Assembly: GCA_964447285.1 (NCBI GenBank)
Contig: CAYURO010000001.1
Coordinates: 231,312-295,311, forward strand
Length of the DNA stretch: 64,000 nucleotides
Direction: 5' to 3'
Origin: CAJBNH01 sp964447285
GTDB taxonomy: Bacteria; Myxococcota_A; UBA9042
Shown here: positions 45,942 to 54,804 of the stretch, piece after piece
Numbering within the stretch: position 1 is the first letter of the stretch
Layout: every line of letters begins with the position of its first letter
Position numbers and translations under genes: made by a program
The notes under the pieces: model-generated
Told to the model about the DNA's origin: nothing
Seen by the model: the letters and a program-made list of their open reading frames with translations, nothing else
Database searches by the model: none

Positions 45942-47402
45942 TTAGTGCGCGCCCTTGCGCAGCAGCACCGCCGGCAGCGTCTTGAACAGGATCGACAGAT
46001 CGTCGGTCAGACGGTGGTGGGCGATGTAGTCCAAGTCCAGGAACGCGCGCTCGGGATAGCGCACGTTGCTGCGTCCCGACACCTGCCAGTAGCCCGTCAC
46101 GCCGGGGCGCACCGACAGGAACAGGTCGGCATACGGTCGGTAGTGGTCGATCTCCGCCGGCACGATGGGGCGAGGGCCGACCAGGGACATCTCTCCCACC
46201 AGCACGTTCCACAGCTGCGGCAGCTCGTCCAGGCTGGACTTGCGCAAGAATAGTCCCAGCTTGGACACGCGCGGGTCCTCCTGCTCGGGCAGCTTGAAGT
46301 CGTTCGCCACGTAGCGTTGGTACAGCGCCTCGTCGGCCCGCAGCAGCGCCTCGGCATTGACCCGCATCGTGCGGAACTTGTGGATCTTGAACAGCTGTCC
46401 GCCGCGGGCCAGCCGATCCTGATGGAACAGCGCAGGGCCTGGGTCCAGCAGCTTCAGCAGCACGGCAACGACCAGAAAGAGCGGCGACAGCACCACCAGC
46501 GCCACACCCGCCACGACTGCGTCCAGCACCCGCTTGGCACCCGCAGACACGGGATCGCGCGGCATCGGGCCGTACGACACCATCGGAATGCCAGCGAACT
46601 CGGTCACTCGGCCGCTGACGCCGTGGGGTCCTGCCTGCAAGGTTGCAACAAAGCTGACGATCCGGCCGCGCTCGATCAGCGTCTGTGCCGTCGGCGCCAG
46701 CTCGGCCAGCTGCCGGGCGCTGCCGACGATGAACACTTCGTCAACCGGTCGTTCCACCAGCACGCGGTCCAGATCGCTGAAGCGTCCCAGGACGGGTTGG
46801 CCGCCGATCTCCTGCGCCGTCTCGTCGTCCGGTGTCAGAACGCCCACGGTGGGGCGCCCCAAGCCGTCGTCGTCCGCGGACAACACCTGCGTGAACCACG
46901 ACGCGGGCTGACCGCTGCCGATCACCAAGGCGTGGCGGCGCACCGTCTGGCTGGCCATCAGCCTGCGCAACACCCGACCCAGAAACAGGTCCTTGGCCAT
47001 CAGTGCCACAAAGCCGATGGCGAAGTAGTAGCCAAAGTACAGACGGCTGACCGTCTCGAACTTGAGCGCGAACACCACAGCCGAGGTCGCGAGAATGGCC
47101 CAGCCGAGTCCCCGCAAATGGTGACCGAAGATTCGCCACCAAGAGCCGCGATGCACCCGCATGTAGCGGCGGCGTCCTCGCAGTCCCCAGATCCACGAGC
47201 CCATGCTGACGATCAGCAGCACGGTGTAGATGGCGCGCTCTTCCGACAGCGGCGCCCATGGCGTCGACGGTATCGACCGCAGCAGCGGCAGCTGGTCGTG
47301 CCACTCGCGACCGAAGTAGGCGAGCACAAAGGCAATCGAAATGCCCAGGACGTCGAGCACGGCGTAGAGGCCTCGCAAGGTCCGGGCGCGTTCCAGATAC
47401 AT
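45942..47402 (-). CDS. Polyprenyl-phosphate sugar-1-phosphate transferase (exopolysaccharide initiating enzyme)
   Basis: The 486-residue product has several N-terminal membrane helices and a central Rossmann-like CoA-binding-type domain (ALVIGSGQPASWF to the VDEVFIVGSARQ region). A further helix (VLDAVVAGVALVVLSPLFLVVAVLLKL) leads to the bacterial sugar transferase domain with FKIHKFRTM, KSSLDELPQLWNVLVGEMSLVGPRP and RPGVTGYWQVSGR. This is the WbaP/WcaJ class, which starts repeat-unit synthesis by loading a sugar phosphate onto undecaprenyl phosphate. No other polysaccharide genes adjoin it. The ATG at 47402 has GGAG 9 nt upstream; the in-frame extension upstream lacks family similarity. Confidence 0.92.
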   Translation of the reverse strand: MYLERARTLRGLYAVLDVLGISIAFVLAYFGREWHDQLPLLRSIPSTPWAPLSEERAIYTVLLIVSMGSWIWGLRGRRRYMRVHRGSWWRIFGHHLRGLGWAILATSAVVFALKFETVSRLYFGYYFAIGFVALMAKDLFLGRVLRRLMASQTVRRHALVIGSGQPASWFTQVLSADDDGLGRPTVGVLTPDDETAQEIGGQPVLGRFSDLDRVLVERPVDEVFIVGSARQLAELAPTAQTLIERGRIVSFVATLQAGPHGVSGRVTEFAGIPMVSYGPMPRDPVSAGAKRVLDAVVAGVALVVLSPLFLVVAVLLKLLDPGPALFHQDRLARGGQLFKIHKFRTMRVNAEALLRADEALYQRYVANDFKLPEQEDPRVSKLGLFLRKSSLDELPQLWNVLVGEMSLVGPRPIVPAEIDHYRPYADLFLSVRPGVTGYWQVSGRSNVRYPERAFLDLDYIAHHRLTDDLSILFKTLPAVLLRKGAH

Positions 47403-47488
47403 GGGCGGGGGCTCCGTCGAGCGGCGGGTGTGCGCTGTGCGCGGTGCCGAGGATGCGGAGATTACCATGGGTTTGCTCGGCTTCGAAA

Positions 47489-47517
47489 TTGCCGGGCGCC
47501 CCACGCGCGGCTACCCT
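47489..47517 (+). promoter_or_regulatory. Candidate promoter for the TauE/SafE gene
   Basis: TTGCCG (47489-47494), a 17-nt spacer and TACCCT (47512-47517) lie 37 nt before the ATG at 47554, giving a leader of about 30 nt. Confidence 0.45.
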
Positions 47518-47553
47518 CGCTCAAGCCCGCGCATCGGGCCACGGACCTTGCCC

Positions 47554-48411
47554 ATGACCTCGCTTCTCACCCACGGCCCGCTGTGGCTGGCCTCCTTGGC
47601 GGCCGCGCTGCTGGTCACCGGAGCCTTCACCGGCTTCGTCGCAGGCATGCTCGGCGTGGGCGGCGGCATCGTGATGGTGCCGTTCTTGCTGCAATTGTTC
47701 GCATTGATTGGCGTGGACGAGTCCATTCGGATGCACCTTGTGCTGGGCACTTCCCTCGCGAGCATCCTGCCAACTGCCATCACGTCGGGGCGGGCGCACG
47801 CGCGGCGCGGTTCGGTGGATGCGGCCACACTGAAGCGTTGGGCGCCTTGGCTGCTGGTCGGCTCGGCGCTGGGGACGCTGGTGGCAGGGCAGGCTCGCGG
47901 TTCTGTGCTGACGATTGGGTTCGGAGTGCTGGCGTCGGGCATTGCCATCGACCTGCTGCGCAAGCGCTCTGACAGTGCCAAGGCCGCACAGGAAAAGGGT
48001 AATCCCGAACGCACACGGTCCCGGCCGTTGCTGCAGCGCGTCCTGGCCCTTGGGGTTGGCGGATTGTCGGCGTTGCTGGGCGTGGGCGGTGGGGCGGTGA
48101 GTGTGCCGCTGCTGATCGCCTTGGGTCATCCGACCTTGCGTGCGGTGGGGACGGCCGGGGTGTTTGGCGTGTTCGTGGCCCTGCCTGCCGCCATCGGTTA
48201 CGCATGGACGGGCTGGGGCAACCCGCTGCTGCCGCCGGGTTCGGTGGGCTACGTGCACCTGTTGGGGGTGGCCCTGCTGACGCCGATGACGGTGCTGTTC
48301 GCGCCGATTGGGGTCGCCACCGCGCACCGTGTCAGCACGGTCGCCTTGCGAAGGATCTTCGCGGCGTTCCTGCTGATCACGGTGGCAAGGATGGTGGCGG
48401 GGCTGGTGTAG
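47554..48411 (+). CDS. TauE/SafE-family membrane permease
   Basis: The 285-residue product shows about eight membrane helices in two similar halves. Each half has the family's glycine signature: GFVAGMLGVGGGIVMVPFLL near the start and GLSALLGVGGGAVSVPLLIAL in the second half. TauE/SafE proteins export sulfite, sulfoacetate or related anions; substrate cannot be told from sequence. The ATG at 47554 was chosen because the first helix starts soon after it, and a promoter candidate excludes the longer frame. It is divergent from the sugar transferase and convergent with the EF-G-like gene. Confidence 0.9.
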   Translation: MTSLLTHGPLWLASLAAALLVTGAFTGFVAGMLGVGGGIVMVPFLLQLFALIGVDESIRMHLVLGTSLASILPTAITSGRAHARRGSVDAATLKRWAPWLLVGSALGTLVAGQARGSVLTIGFGVLASGIAIDLLRKRSDSAKAAQEKGNPERTRSRPLLQRVLALGVGGLSALLGVGGGAVSVPLLIALGHPTLRAVGTAGVFGVFVALPAAIGYAWTGWGNPLLPPGSVGYVHLLGVALLTPMTVLFAPIGVATAHRVSTVALRRIFAAFLLITVARMVAGLV

Positions 48412-48435
48412 GCCTGACACCGGGGGCGCGGAGGA

Positions 48436-50505
48436 CTAGTCTTCCTCGTCTTCGACCTTGCGGGTCGACGCCGCAATGATCTTCTCCTGCAGTTGTGCCG
48501 GAACCTCTTCGAAGCCGGCGTGCTCCCAGGTGAATGTGCCTCTGCCCTGCGTCATTGCGCGCAGCACGGGGGCGTAATTCTGCACCTCGGCCAGCGGGAC
48601 GGAGGCGGTCACGACCGAGCGGGCACCGTACTCCGTGTTCGACACGCGGCCGCGGCGCGAAGTGATGTCGCCCATCACGTCGCCCACGTTCACTTCCGGC
48701 ACGCTGATGGTCATGCGGACGATGGGCTCGAGCAACAGCGGGTGGCACTTGAGGAAGCCGCCCTTGAAGCCCTTGGATCCGGCCATTTTGAACGCGGCTT
48801 CCGACGAGTCGACATCGTGGTACTTGCCGTCGAACACCGTCACCCGCACGTTGGTGACGGGATAGCCGGCGAGCGGACCGTGGTCCATCGCGTCGACCAC
48901 GCCCTTCTCGACCGCGGGGATGAAGTTGCGCGGGATGGAGCCGCCGACGATCGCATCGACGAACTCGAAGACCTTCTCGCTGTTCGGCTCGATCTTCAGC
49001 CACGCGACGGCGAACTGGCCGCGACCGCCCGTTTGCTTCTTGTGCTTGCCTTCGATCTCCGTCGTGCCGCGAATGGTCTCGCGGTACGGCACGGGCGGCA
49101 GCGAGAGCTCGACCTCAGTGCCGTACTTGCGCTTCAGGCGGACGACCTGCATCTCGACGTGCGCCGGGTTGCCGCCGGACAGCGTGAGTTCCTTGGAGAG
49201 CTCGTCGTTGCCCAAGCGCAGGCAGGGGTCTTCCTCGGTCAGGCGACGCATTCCCTCGCGGACCTTGCCTTCGTCGCTCTTGGTGGCGGGGCGGATGATG
49301 AAGGTGCTCATCGCGGGCGGGAACGCGGGGAACTCGAGCTTCACCGTCGCGGCCTTGTCGCACAGCGTGTTGCCCGTGTGGGTGTCCTTCAGCTTGGTGA
49401 CCGCGACGATGTCGCCGACCGTGGCCGCCTGGCAGTCCTTCAGCTTCTTGCCCTCGAGCCAGTACAGACCGCCGACGCGCTCGCTGTGGCCCAGCGTGGC
49501 GTTGCGCACCTCGCACTCAGGCGTCAGCGTGCCGCGCATGATACGCAGAACGTTGATGGTGCCTGCGTAGGGGTCGATCAGCGTCTTGACGACCAGCGCC
49601 GCGAAGGGGCCGTTCGGGTCGGCCGGCACGTCGCCGCCTTCCACGGTCATGCGGGCTGGCCGGTCCAGGGGCGACGGCAGCACCGACCCGACCTCGAGCA
49701 GCCGCTGCACACCCCGATTCGCCGTGGCGCAGCCGTACAGCATGGGAACCAGCTTGCCAGAGCGGATGCCCTTCTCGACGCCGCGGAAGACTTCTTCCGT
49801 CGTCAGCTCGCCAGCCTCGAAGTACTTCTCCAGCAGGGAGTCATCGCCCTCTGCAGCGCACTCGACGAGTTCCAGATAGGCGGCGTCGACCTCAGCCACC
49901 AGATCGTCGGGGACGGGGCCCTTGTCGGTCTTGCCGCTGCCGTCCGTCTTGAAGAAGTGTGCTTCCTTGCGCAGCAGGTCGACGATGCCCTTGAACTGAT
50001 CTTCCTTGCCAATCGGCACCTGCAGCGGCACCGGGCGGACATTGAGGATCTCCTTGATTTCCTTGACAGTCTTTTCCGGATTCGCGCGCTCGCGGTCCAT
50101 CTTGTTGATGAAGATGACGCGGGGCAAGCCCAACTCGACCGCGGTACTCCAGTTGCGCTCCGTCTCGACCTCGACGCCGTCGACCGCCGAAATGACCAAC
50201 ACCACGGAGTCAGCCGCTGCCATCGCCGCACGGGGTTCGTGCGCGAAGCTGCCGTCTCCGGGGGTGTCGATGACGTGATAGCGCCGACCAGAGAAGTTCA
50301 AGGTTGCGAACGTGGTGGCGATGGAGCCACCGCGATCCTGCTCTTCAGGTTCGAAGTCGAACGTGCTGGACCGCGTATCCACGGAACCCTGCCGGGGCGT
50401 GACGCCGCCGTTGAAGAGCATGGCTTCGCCAAGGCTGGTCTTGCCGGAACCTTGGTGGCCGATGAGAGCGAGGGTGCGGATGACGGCCGGGTCTACGTCT
50501 TTCAT
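48436..50505 (-). CDS. Elongation factor G-like GTPase (FusA2 type)
   Basis: The 689-residue product is a translational GTPase with G1 GHQGSGKTS, G3 DTPGDGSF, G4 NKMD and all five EF-G domains, including the domain IV/V stretch VTNVRVTVFDGKYHDVDSSEAAFKMAG and the GRVSNTEYG segment. G3 differs from the DTPGHVDF of housekeeping EF-G, and no rpsL/rpsG/tuf genes adjoin. It is therefore probably a second, FusA2-like paralogue whose role in translocation or recycling is uncertain. The start is the ATG at 50505, which begins MKDVDPAVIRTLALIGHQG; longer in-frame codons have no similarity. Confidence 0.9.
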   Translation of the reverse strand: MKDVDPAVIRTLALIGHQGSGKTSLGEAMLFNGGVTPRQGSVDTRSSTFDFEPEEQDRGGSIATTFATLNFSGRRYHVIDTPGDGSFAHEPRAAMAAADSVVLVISAVDGVEVETERNWSTAVELGLPRVIFINKMDRERANPEKTVKEIKEILNVRPVPLQVPIGKEDQFKGIVDLLRKEAHFFKTDGSGKTDKGPVPDDLVAEVDAAYLELVECAAEGDDSLLEKYFEAGELTTEEVFRGVEKGIRSGKLVPMLYGCATANRGVQRLLEVGSVLPSPLDRPARMTVEGGDVPADPNGPFAALVVKTLIDPYAGTINVLRIMRGTLTPECEVRNATLGHSERVGGLYWLEGKKLKDCQAATVGDIVAVTKLKDTHTGNTLCDKAATVKLEFPAFPPAMSTFIIRPATKSDEGKVREGMRRLTEEDPCLRLGNDELSKELTLSGGNPAHVEMQVVRLKRKYGTEVELSLPPVPYRETIRGTTEIEGKHKKQTGGRGQFAVAWLKIEPNSEKVFEFVDAIVGGSIPRNFIPAVEKGVVDAMDHGPLAGYPVTNVRVTVFDGKYHDVDSSEAAFKMAGSKGFKGGFLKCHPLLLEPIVRMTISVPEVNVGDVMGDITSRRGRVSNTEYGARSVVTASVPLAEVQNYAPVLRAMTQGRGTFTWEHAGFEEVPAQLQEKIIAASTRKVEDEED

Positions 50506-50674
50506 AAGCGATTGCCTCCACTTATCTGACAACTGCGGACCGCCCGCGGGTGCGGGTAGGGCGGCATGATAGATGCGATGCAAGCGGCTTCCAAGGGGGC
50601 GGGAACACGTTCGGTTGCACCCCTTGTCACGGTCCTGTACCGTCGCCCGGCAACCTGAGCAGCCGGAGGCGAAG

Positions 50675-51703
50675 ATGGCCAAGGACGATGTACCCACGAT
50701 GGCAATCTTCTGTGATTTCGAAAATGTAGCGCTGGGCGTGCGCGACGTCCGCGGTCAGTCGAAGTTCGACATCCACAAGGTGCTCGAGCGGCTGTTGTCG
50801 CGCGGAACGATCGTCGTCAAGAAGGCGTATGCCGACTGGGAGCGCTACCGCGAGTACAAAAAGGAGATGCATCGCGCCAACTTCGAGTTGATCGAGGTCC
50901 CGGTGCTGTCGCAATCCGGCAAGAATTCGGCCGACATTCGCATGGTCGTGGACGCGCTGGACCTCTGCTACACCAAAGAGCACGTCAGCACCTTCGTTTT
51001 GGTCAGTGGCGACAGCGACTTCTCGCCCTTGGTCTCCAAGTTGCGCGAGAACAACAAGAAGGTCGTCGGCGTGGGCGTGCGCAACTCGACCAGCGACCTG
51101 TTGGTGTCGAATTGTGACGAGTTCATTTTCTACGACGACCTCATCGCCGACGCACCGCGCGCGAAGAAGGCCGCCGCAAAACCGCGCGACAAGGACGCCA
51201 AGGCCGAGCCCACCGTGTCTGCGCCGACCGCCGTCGCCGCTGCCGTGACATCGACCGGAACCGCGCCGCGCTCAGGCGGGCGTCGCTCCGATGTGCCCGC
51301 GCCCGTTGATGCTGAAGACGCCCCCGCCGCAGCAGGACGGCCGGGCAAGGGCGGCAGGGGCAAGGCGGCCCAAAGCAAGAAGGCACAGATCGAGTTCACC
51401 TCGCTGGCCCCGGTCCCGGCGGCGGCCGAGCCGGCCGAGAGTGCTCCCGCCGGCGATCCGATGGAGCTTGTGCTCGAGACATTGGACGACATCTTCGCCG
51501 ACCGCAGCGACACCGAGGTCGTTTGGGCGTCCATGCTCAAGCAAAGCCTCAAGCGCCGTCGCCCCGAGTTCAATGAAAAGCGATACGGTTTCCGCACCTT
51601 CGGTCACATGCTCGAAACCGCTGCGGAAAAGGGTCTGCTCGACATCGAAAAGGATGCCAAGAGCGGCAACTACCGCATTCTGGGCTTCGGGCCGAACGGC
51701 TGA
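50675..51703 (+). CDS. NYN-domain putative RNase with C-terminal OST-HTH/LOTUS domain
   Basis: The 342-residue product starts with a NYN (PIN-like) domain (about 8-165) that shows acidic metal-site residues: Asp/Glu in FCDFENVALG, Asp in KNSADIRMVVDALDL and LVSGDSDFSPLV. An Ala/Pro/Lys-rich linker of about 100 residues follows, then an OST-HTH/LOTUS domain (about 265-340) with LVLETLDDIFADRSD, SMLKQSLKRRRPEFNEKRYGFRTFGHML and a final strand. LOTUS domains bind RNA, including G-rich RNA. NYN-LOTUS proteins in bacteria (LabA-like) resemble eukaryotic MARF1/Limkain parts. RNA cleavage is inferred from intact acidic residues. It is divergent from the EF-G-like gene and 62 nt upstream of the selenoprotein gene. 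Confidence 0.9.
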   Translation: MAKDDVPTMAIFCDFENVALGVRDVRGQSKFDIHKVLERLLSRGTIVVKKAYADWERYREYKKEMHRANFELIEVPVLSQSGKNSADIRMVVDALDLCYTKEHVSTFVLVSGDSDFSPLVSKLRENNKKVVGVGVRNSTSDLLVSNCDEFIFYDDLIADAPRAKKAAAKPRDKDAKAEPTVSAPTAVAAAVTSTGTAPRSGGRRSDVPAPVDAEDAPAAAGRPGKGGRGKAAQSKKAQIEFTSLAPVPAAAEPAESAPAGDPMELVLETLDDIFADRSDTEVVWASMLKQSLKRRRPEFNEKRYGFRTFGHMLETAAEKGLLDIEKDAKSGNYRILGFGPNG

Positions 51704-51765
51704 CCTGGCTCCGGAGCCCGTGCACCGCGCGTCTTCACCCCGCCCCTTTGCGAACAGGAGGTCCA

Positions 51766-52368
51766 GTGACCCGCCGAAACTTCTGCATGGCTCTGCTGGC
51801 CGGCGCGTTGGTTGCGTTCGCCGCGTGCGAGGTCGCCACCGACCCGGTCGCGACCACGCCGCCCCCCGACTGCACGTCCGGCGGCGACACGCCCGTGTGT
51901 CCCGGCGCCCAGTGGCCCACGTGGCAGCTGGCCGACTTCCAGCCGCTCAGTGCAAAATTTCAACAGACGTACGGACTTCAGACCTTTCAGGGCAAGGCGG
52001 TGCTGGTGGCCCTCTTCTCCGCGAGTTGAGGCTACTGCCTCTCCCAGGCTGGGAGACTCGACACGCTGCAGAAAGAGTTCGACGCAAACGGTACGGCCGT
52101 GCAGATCGTCGCCATCAACCAGGCCAAGCTCGAGTTGTTTCAGCACCTGATGAGCGATGTTGCCGCCTATCCGCTGTTCCAGGACACCACTGAGGTCAAC
52201 GCTTGGGCCCAGCAGGGTGGCGGCAAGGACGACTTCTTCGTATACGACCGGCAGGGTCGGCTGCAAGTCTGGCTTCCGTCCAACGGCACCGTCGACACGG
52301 ACCTGTCGGTCCCGGCGAACCTTCAGAACCTTCGGCAGATGCTGCTGCAAGCCGCGACGGTGGACTGA
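51766..52368 (+). CDS. Selenoprotein: SelP N-terminal-like thioredoxin-fold lipoprotein with in-frame UGA (Sec88)
   Basis: The frame from GTG 51766 (AGGAGG 4 nt upstream) to the stop at 52368 is interrupted only by TGA at 52027-52029. Read as selenocysteine, it gives 200 residues. They comprise a Tat-like lipoprotein signal (TRRNFCMALLAGALVAFAAC, lipid Cys21), a linker, and a thioredoxin-like domain with strand AVLVALFSAS, active site U-G-Y-C (Sec88-Cys91) and a later GKDDFFVYDRQGRL (about 155-168). As I recall it, human selenoprotein P has VALLQAS-U-YLC and SKDDFLIYDRCGRL in the same order and spacing. Coding quality and family similarity continue across the TGA. A SECIS-like hairpin follows. 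Automatic callers would split it in two. A membrane-anchored envelope redox enzyme is inferred. Confidence 0.87.
52023..52059 (+). promoter_or_regulatory. Bacterial SECIS-like hairpin at the selenocysteine codon
   Basis: The outer stem GAGU (52023-52026) pairs with ACUC (52056-52059). The inner stem CUCCC (52041-52045) pairs with GGGAG (52051-52055) around the loop AGGCU. The loop begins 16 nt after the UGA, almost as in E. coli fdhF (loop AGGUCU, about 17 nt). A G within the first two loop bases meets the bacterial SECIS rule. A competing 5-bp hairpin (52028-52032 with 52037-52041) is also possible. Confidence 0.75.
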
Positions 52369-52449
52369 CGGGCACACCCGGCGCTTTGCCTTCTGCGAAG
52401 TGAGCGGTCATTCTCCCGCCTCCCCGTTCGGCCGCATGCGGAGGTGCCT

Positions 52450-53892
52450 TTGAATCCCCGTTCGCTTGTTCACCTGACGCTCCTGGTTGCCTTGACCTCG
52501 GCGGTTGTCACCCGTCCGGCCTTGGCCAACTCCATGGAACTCTTCGGGGGTTCTGCCCGTGCCGCATCGATGGGCTCAGCCGTCTCGGCTTGGGCCGACG
52601 ACTACACCGCGCTGTGGCACAACCCCGCCGGTCTCGCCCTGTCGCAGCCGCACATGGCGGTGGGCATGGCGCTCGCGTTTGACCAGGTGGGCATTCGCCT
52701 CAAGTCCCGACCCGCGGGCTATGACCTGCCGGATCTGGGCAACGACTCGGCGACGGTTCCCTCCTCGCACCTGCTGGCGGGGAGGGGCGATACTAGTGGC
52801 ATTCCGGATAGTTATGACTTCCGCTTGGGGGCGGTCGGCTCGCTTGGGCTGGACAAGCTGCGGTTCGGCGTGGCCCTTTCCTTGCCCATGACGCGTTTGG
52901 GGATGCAGCGCACCCGCTTTGCCGACGAGCGCGAGCAATACGTGTCGAACCGTCTGGACTTCGAGCTGTTGGGCAGCCGGTCGCAGCACCAAGTGATCCT
53001 GCTGGGCGTCGGTTATCCGGTGCTGTCGTGGCTGGCTCTGGGCGGCGGCTTCTCGGTCCTGCCGTCGGGGCACGCCAGCAGCTCCGTGTATCTGGACGAC
53101 CCGGTCGACCAAGCGAACGCCAGGCTGGCGGTCGACAACCAGCAGGTGGGGCGCATGGCTCCGCATCTGGGCGCACTGGTGCACGGCGAGAAGTGGCGCG
53201 CCGGTCTGGCGTGGCGCAGCGCCAGCTACTTTCCGATGGTTCTGCAAAACAGCATCCAGATCAACGGCTTTCAGTCCGACCCCGACAGCTTTCCGATCCG
53301 TCAGGACGTGACGCTGCGGATGAACTACAGCCCGGACCAGCTGGCGCTGGGCGGCGCGGTGTGGCTGGGACCGACGACGGTGGTGGCAGAGGCCATGTGG
53401 TCGCGCTGGAGCGGTTATGTCGACACGCAGAATGAGCCCGCCGGCTTCAACGACACCCTGAGCCTGCGCGCCGGGCTTGAGCATCGCGCCGACCGCGACC
53501 GCCGCCTGCGCGTGGGGTTGCAGTGGGAGCCATCGCCGGTGCCGGAGCAGACGGGCAGGACAAATTACGTAGACAATTCAAGGATTGTCGCCACGACCGG
53601 CGCCACCCACGGCCTCGAGTTGTTCGGTCGGGCGCTGGAGGTCGACTGGTACGTCCAGGTGCACCACCTGCTGCCGCGTGACACGAACAAAGCCCAAACG
53701 TCGCCGGCCCCTGCTTGTGGCCCCGGTGTGACGGTGGTGTGCGACGAGATCCCTGACGACACCGTCAACCCGACGACGGGGCAGAAGGTCGCAGAGTACC
53801 AGGGCACGCAGACTGGCAACCCCGGCTTTCCCGGCTGGACCTCGTGGGGCGACCTGCTGGCCGTGGGCGTCGACATGCGCTGGAGGTTTTGA
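52450..53892 (+). CDS. FadL/OMPP1-type outer membrane beta-barrel protein
   Basis: The 480-residue product has a signal peptide ending ALA and the FadL-family start NSMELFGGSARAASMGSAVSAWADDYTALWHNPAGLAL. This is followed by alternating strands with aromatic edges and a C-terminal aromatic residue (MRWRF), as expected for a BAM substrate. FadL-type barrels carry hydrophobic molecules into the periplasm. Start choice: TTG at 52450 has GGAGG 5 nt upstream, while the GTG at 52444 overlaps it; both give the same mature protein. It lies 81 nt after the Sec lipoprotein and 3 nt before the next lipoprotein gene, suggesting a three-gene envelope unit. Confidence 0.85.
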   Translation: MNPRSLVHLTLLVALTSAVVTRPALANSMELFGGSARAASMGSAVSAWADDYTALWHNPAGLALSQPHMAVGMALAFDQVGIRLKSRPAGYDLPDLGNDSATVPSSHLLAGRGDTSGIPDSYDFRLGAVGSLGLDKLRFGVALSLPMTRLGMQRTRFADEREQYVSNRLDFELLGSRSQHQVILLGVGYPVLSWLALGGGFSVLPSGHASSSVYLDDPVDQANARLAVDNQQVGRMAPHLGALVHGEKWRAGLAWRSASYFPMVLQNSIQINGFQSDPDSFPIRQDVTLRMNYSPDQLALGGAVWLGPTTVVAEAMWSRWSGYVDTQNEPAGFNDTLSLRAGLEHRADRDRRLRVGLQWEPSPVPEQTGRTNYVDNSRIVATTGATHGLELFGRALEVDWYVQVHHLLPRDTNKAQTSPAPACGPGVTVVCDEIPDDTVNPTTGQKVAEYQGTQTGNPGFPGWTSWGDLLAVGVDMRWRF

Positions 53893-53895
53893 GCC

Positions 53896-54786
53896 ATGCA
53901 CTGGAAACTCCTTGCGTCTTCTCTTGTGCTCACGGCTGGGGCCGCCGCTTGCGAGCCTGACGCTACGCCCGGCGAGTTCGCCGACCAGTTGTTCGACACG
54001 GTGGATGCCACGGCGGACACGCTGCCAGCCGACGCTACCGCCACGGGCGACCCGTCGACGACGATGGCGGGCACCTGGGCACTGGCCACGGACTGGTCTG
54101 CGTGCGTGGCGGTCGCCGATGCCCGATTCGAGTTGCGCAGCTACAAGATCCTGCGTGTCCAAATCGAGCAGAACGGGCACCAACTGCACGAGACGCGGAC
54201 GTTGTGCAGCGCGACGAGCACGCAGTTGCTGGGGCAGGCGACGGTGTTCCCGACCGCGCTGCTGCAGGCGGTGGGGCCGCTGCTCGTCGATGCGACGGTC
54301 ATCGCCAGTGGCGCGTCGACGGCGTACGAGAGTTCCGCTGAGATCCAGCTGTACGGCGTCAAGCTCAACCAGCCCTTCGCAGACCCGATGCCCGATGACG
54401 CAGGTGACCCGCAGGTCTTCGACACCGACGGGGATGGCCAGCCGGGGGCCACGCTGCTGATCGGCAAGCTCTGTCAGATCTACGTGGCGATCCGGGCGGT
54501 TTCGTCGCTGCAGGGGATGTGGGTGGGGCCCGGTCGCTTCGAGGGTGCCGGTCTGCACGACGTGGACCAGATTACGCTGGGCGGCTCCAGCGCCTTCTGC
54601 GAGCAGTCATTCCCCACCTACCCCAACCAGCCGCACAGTGGCTTCACGTTGCAGCGGGTTGACGAGGGCGGGCTGAACCTAGACCCCGACAAGGACGGCG
54701 ACGTCACCTGCGCAGAGATCGTGGCTGCTCAGGCGAAGTTCGTGACGTGGAAGAAGGCCGACGACTCGCGGTGCAAGGGCTTCTAG
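53896..54786 (+). CDS. Lipoprotein of unknown function
   Basis: The 296-residue product has a lipoprotein signal (LLASSLVLTAGAAAC) and a short Asp/Ala/Thr linker. About 240 residues follow, with four or more Cys and an EF-hand-like acidic stretch FDTDGDGQPG. A second acidic stretch LDPDKDGDVTCAE lies near the end, and both look like Ca-binding loops of the dockerin/EF type. No enzyme family recognised. The ATG begins 3 nt after the FadL-type stop, so the two are co-translated. It may be a partner of the barrel or of the Sec lipoprotein upstream; that is inference. Convergent with the next gene. Confidence 0.75.
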   Translation: MHWKLLASSLVLTAGAAACEPDATPGEFADQLFDTVDATADTLPADATATGDPSTTMAGTWALATDWSACVAVADARFELRSYKILRVQIEQNGHQLHETRTLCSATSTQLLGQATVFPTALLQAVGPLLVDATVIASGASTAYESSAEIQLYGVKLNQPFADPMPDDAGDPQVFDTDGDGQPGATLLIGKLCQIYVAIRAVSSLQGMWVGPGRFEGAGLHDVDQITLGGSSAFCEQSFPTYPNQPHSGFTLQRVDEGGLNLDPDKDGDVTCAEIVAAQAKFVTWKKADDSRCKGF

Positions 54787-54804
54787 CGTCTACGGATCGC
54801 CGGC

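Noticed and set aside
48411..48425. CCTGACACC resembling a REP half
   Set aside because: Only the right arm is present and no hairpin partner is nearby; chance match is likely.
51766..52029. Truncated pseudogene explanation for the TGA in the SelP-like gene
   Set aside because: The frame and family similarity continue after the TGA, the TGA is exactly at the redox Cys position, and a SECIS-like hairpin follows.
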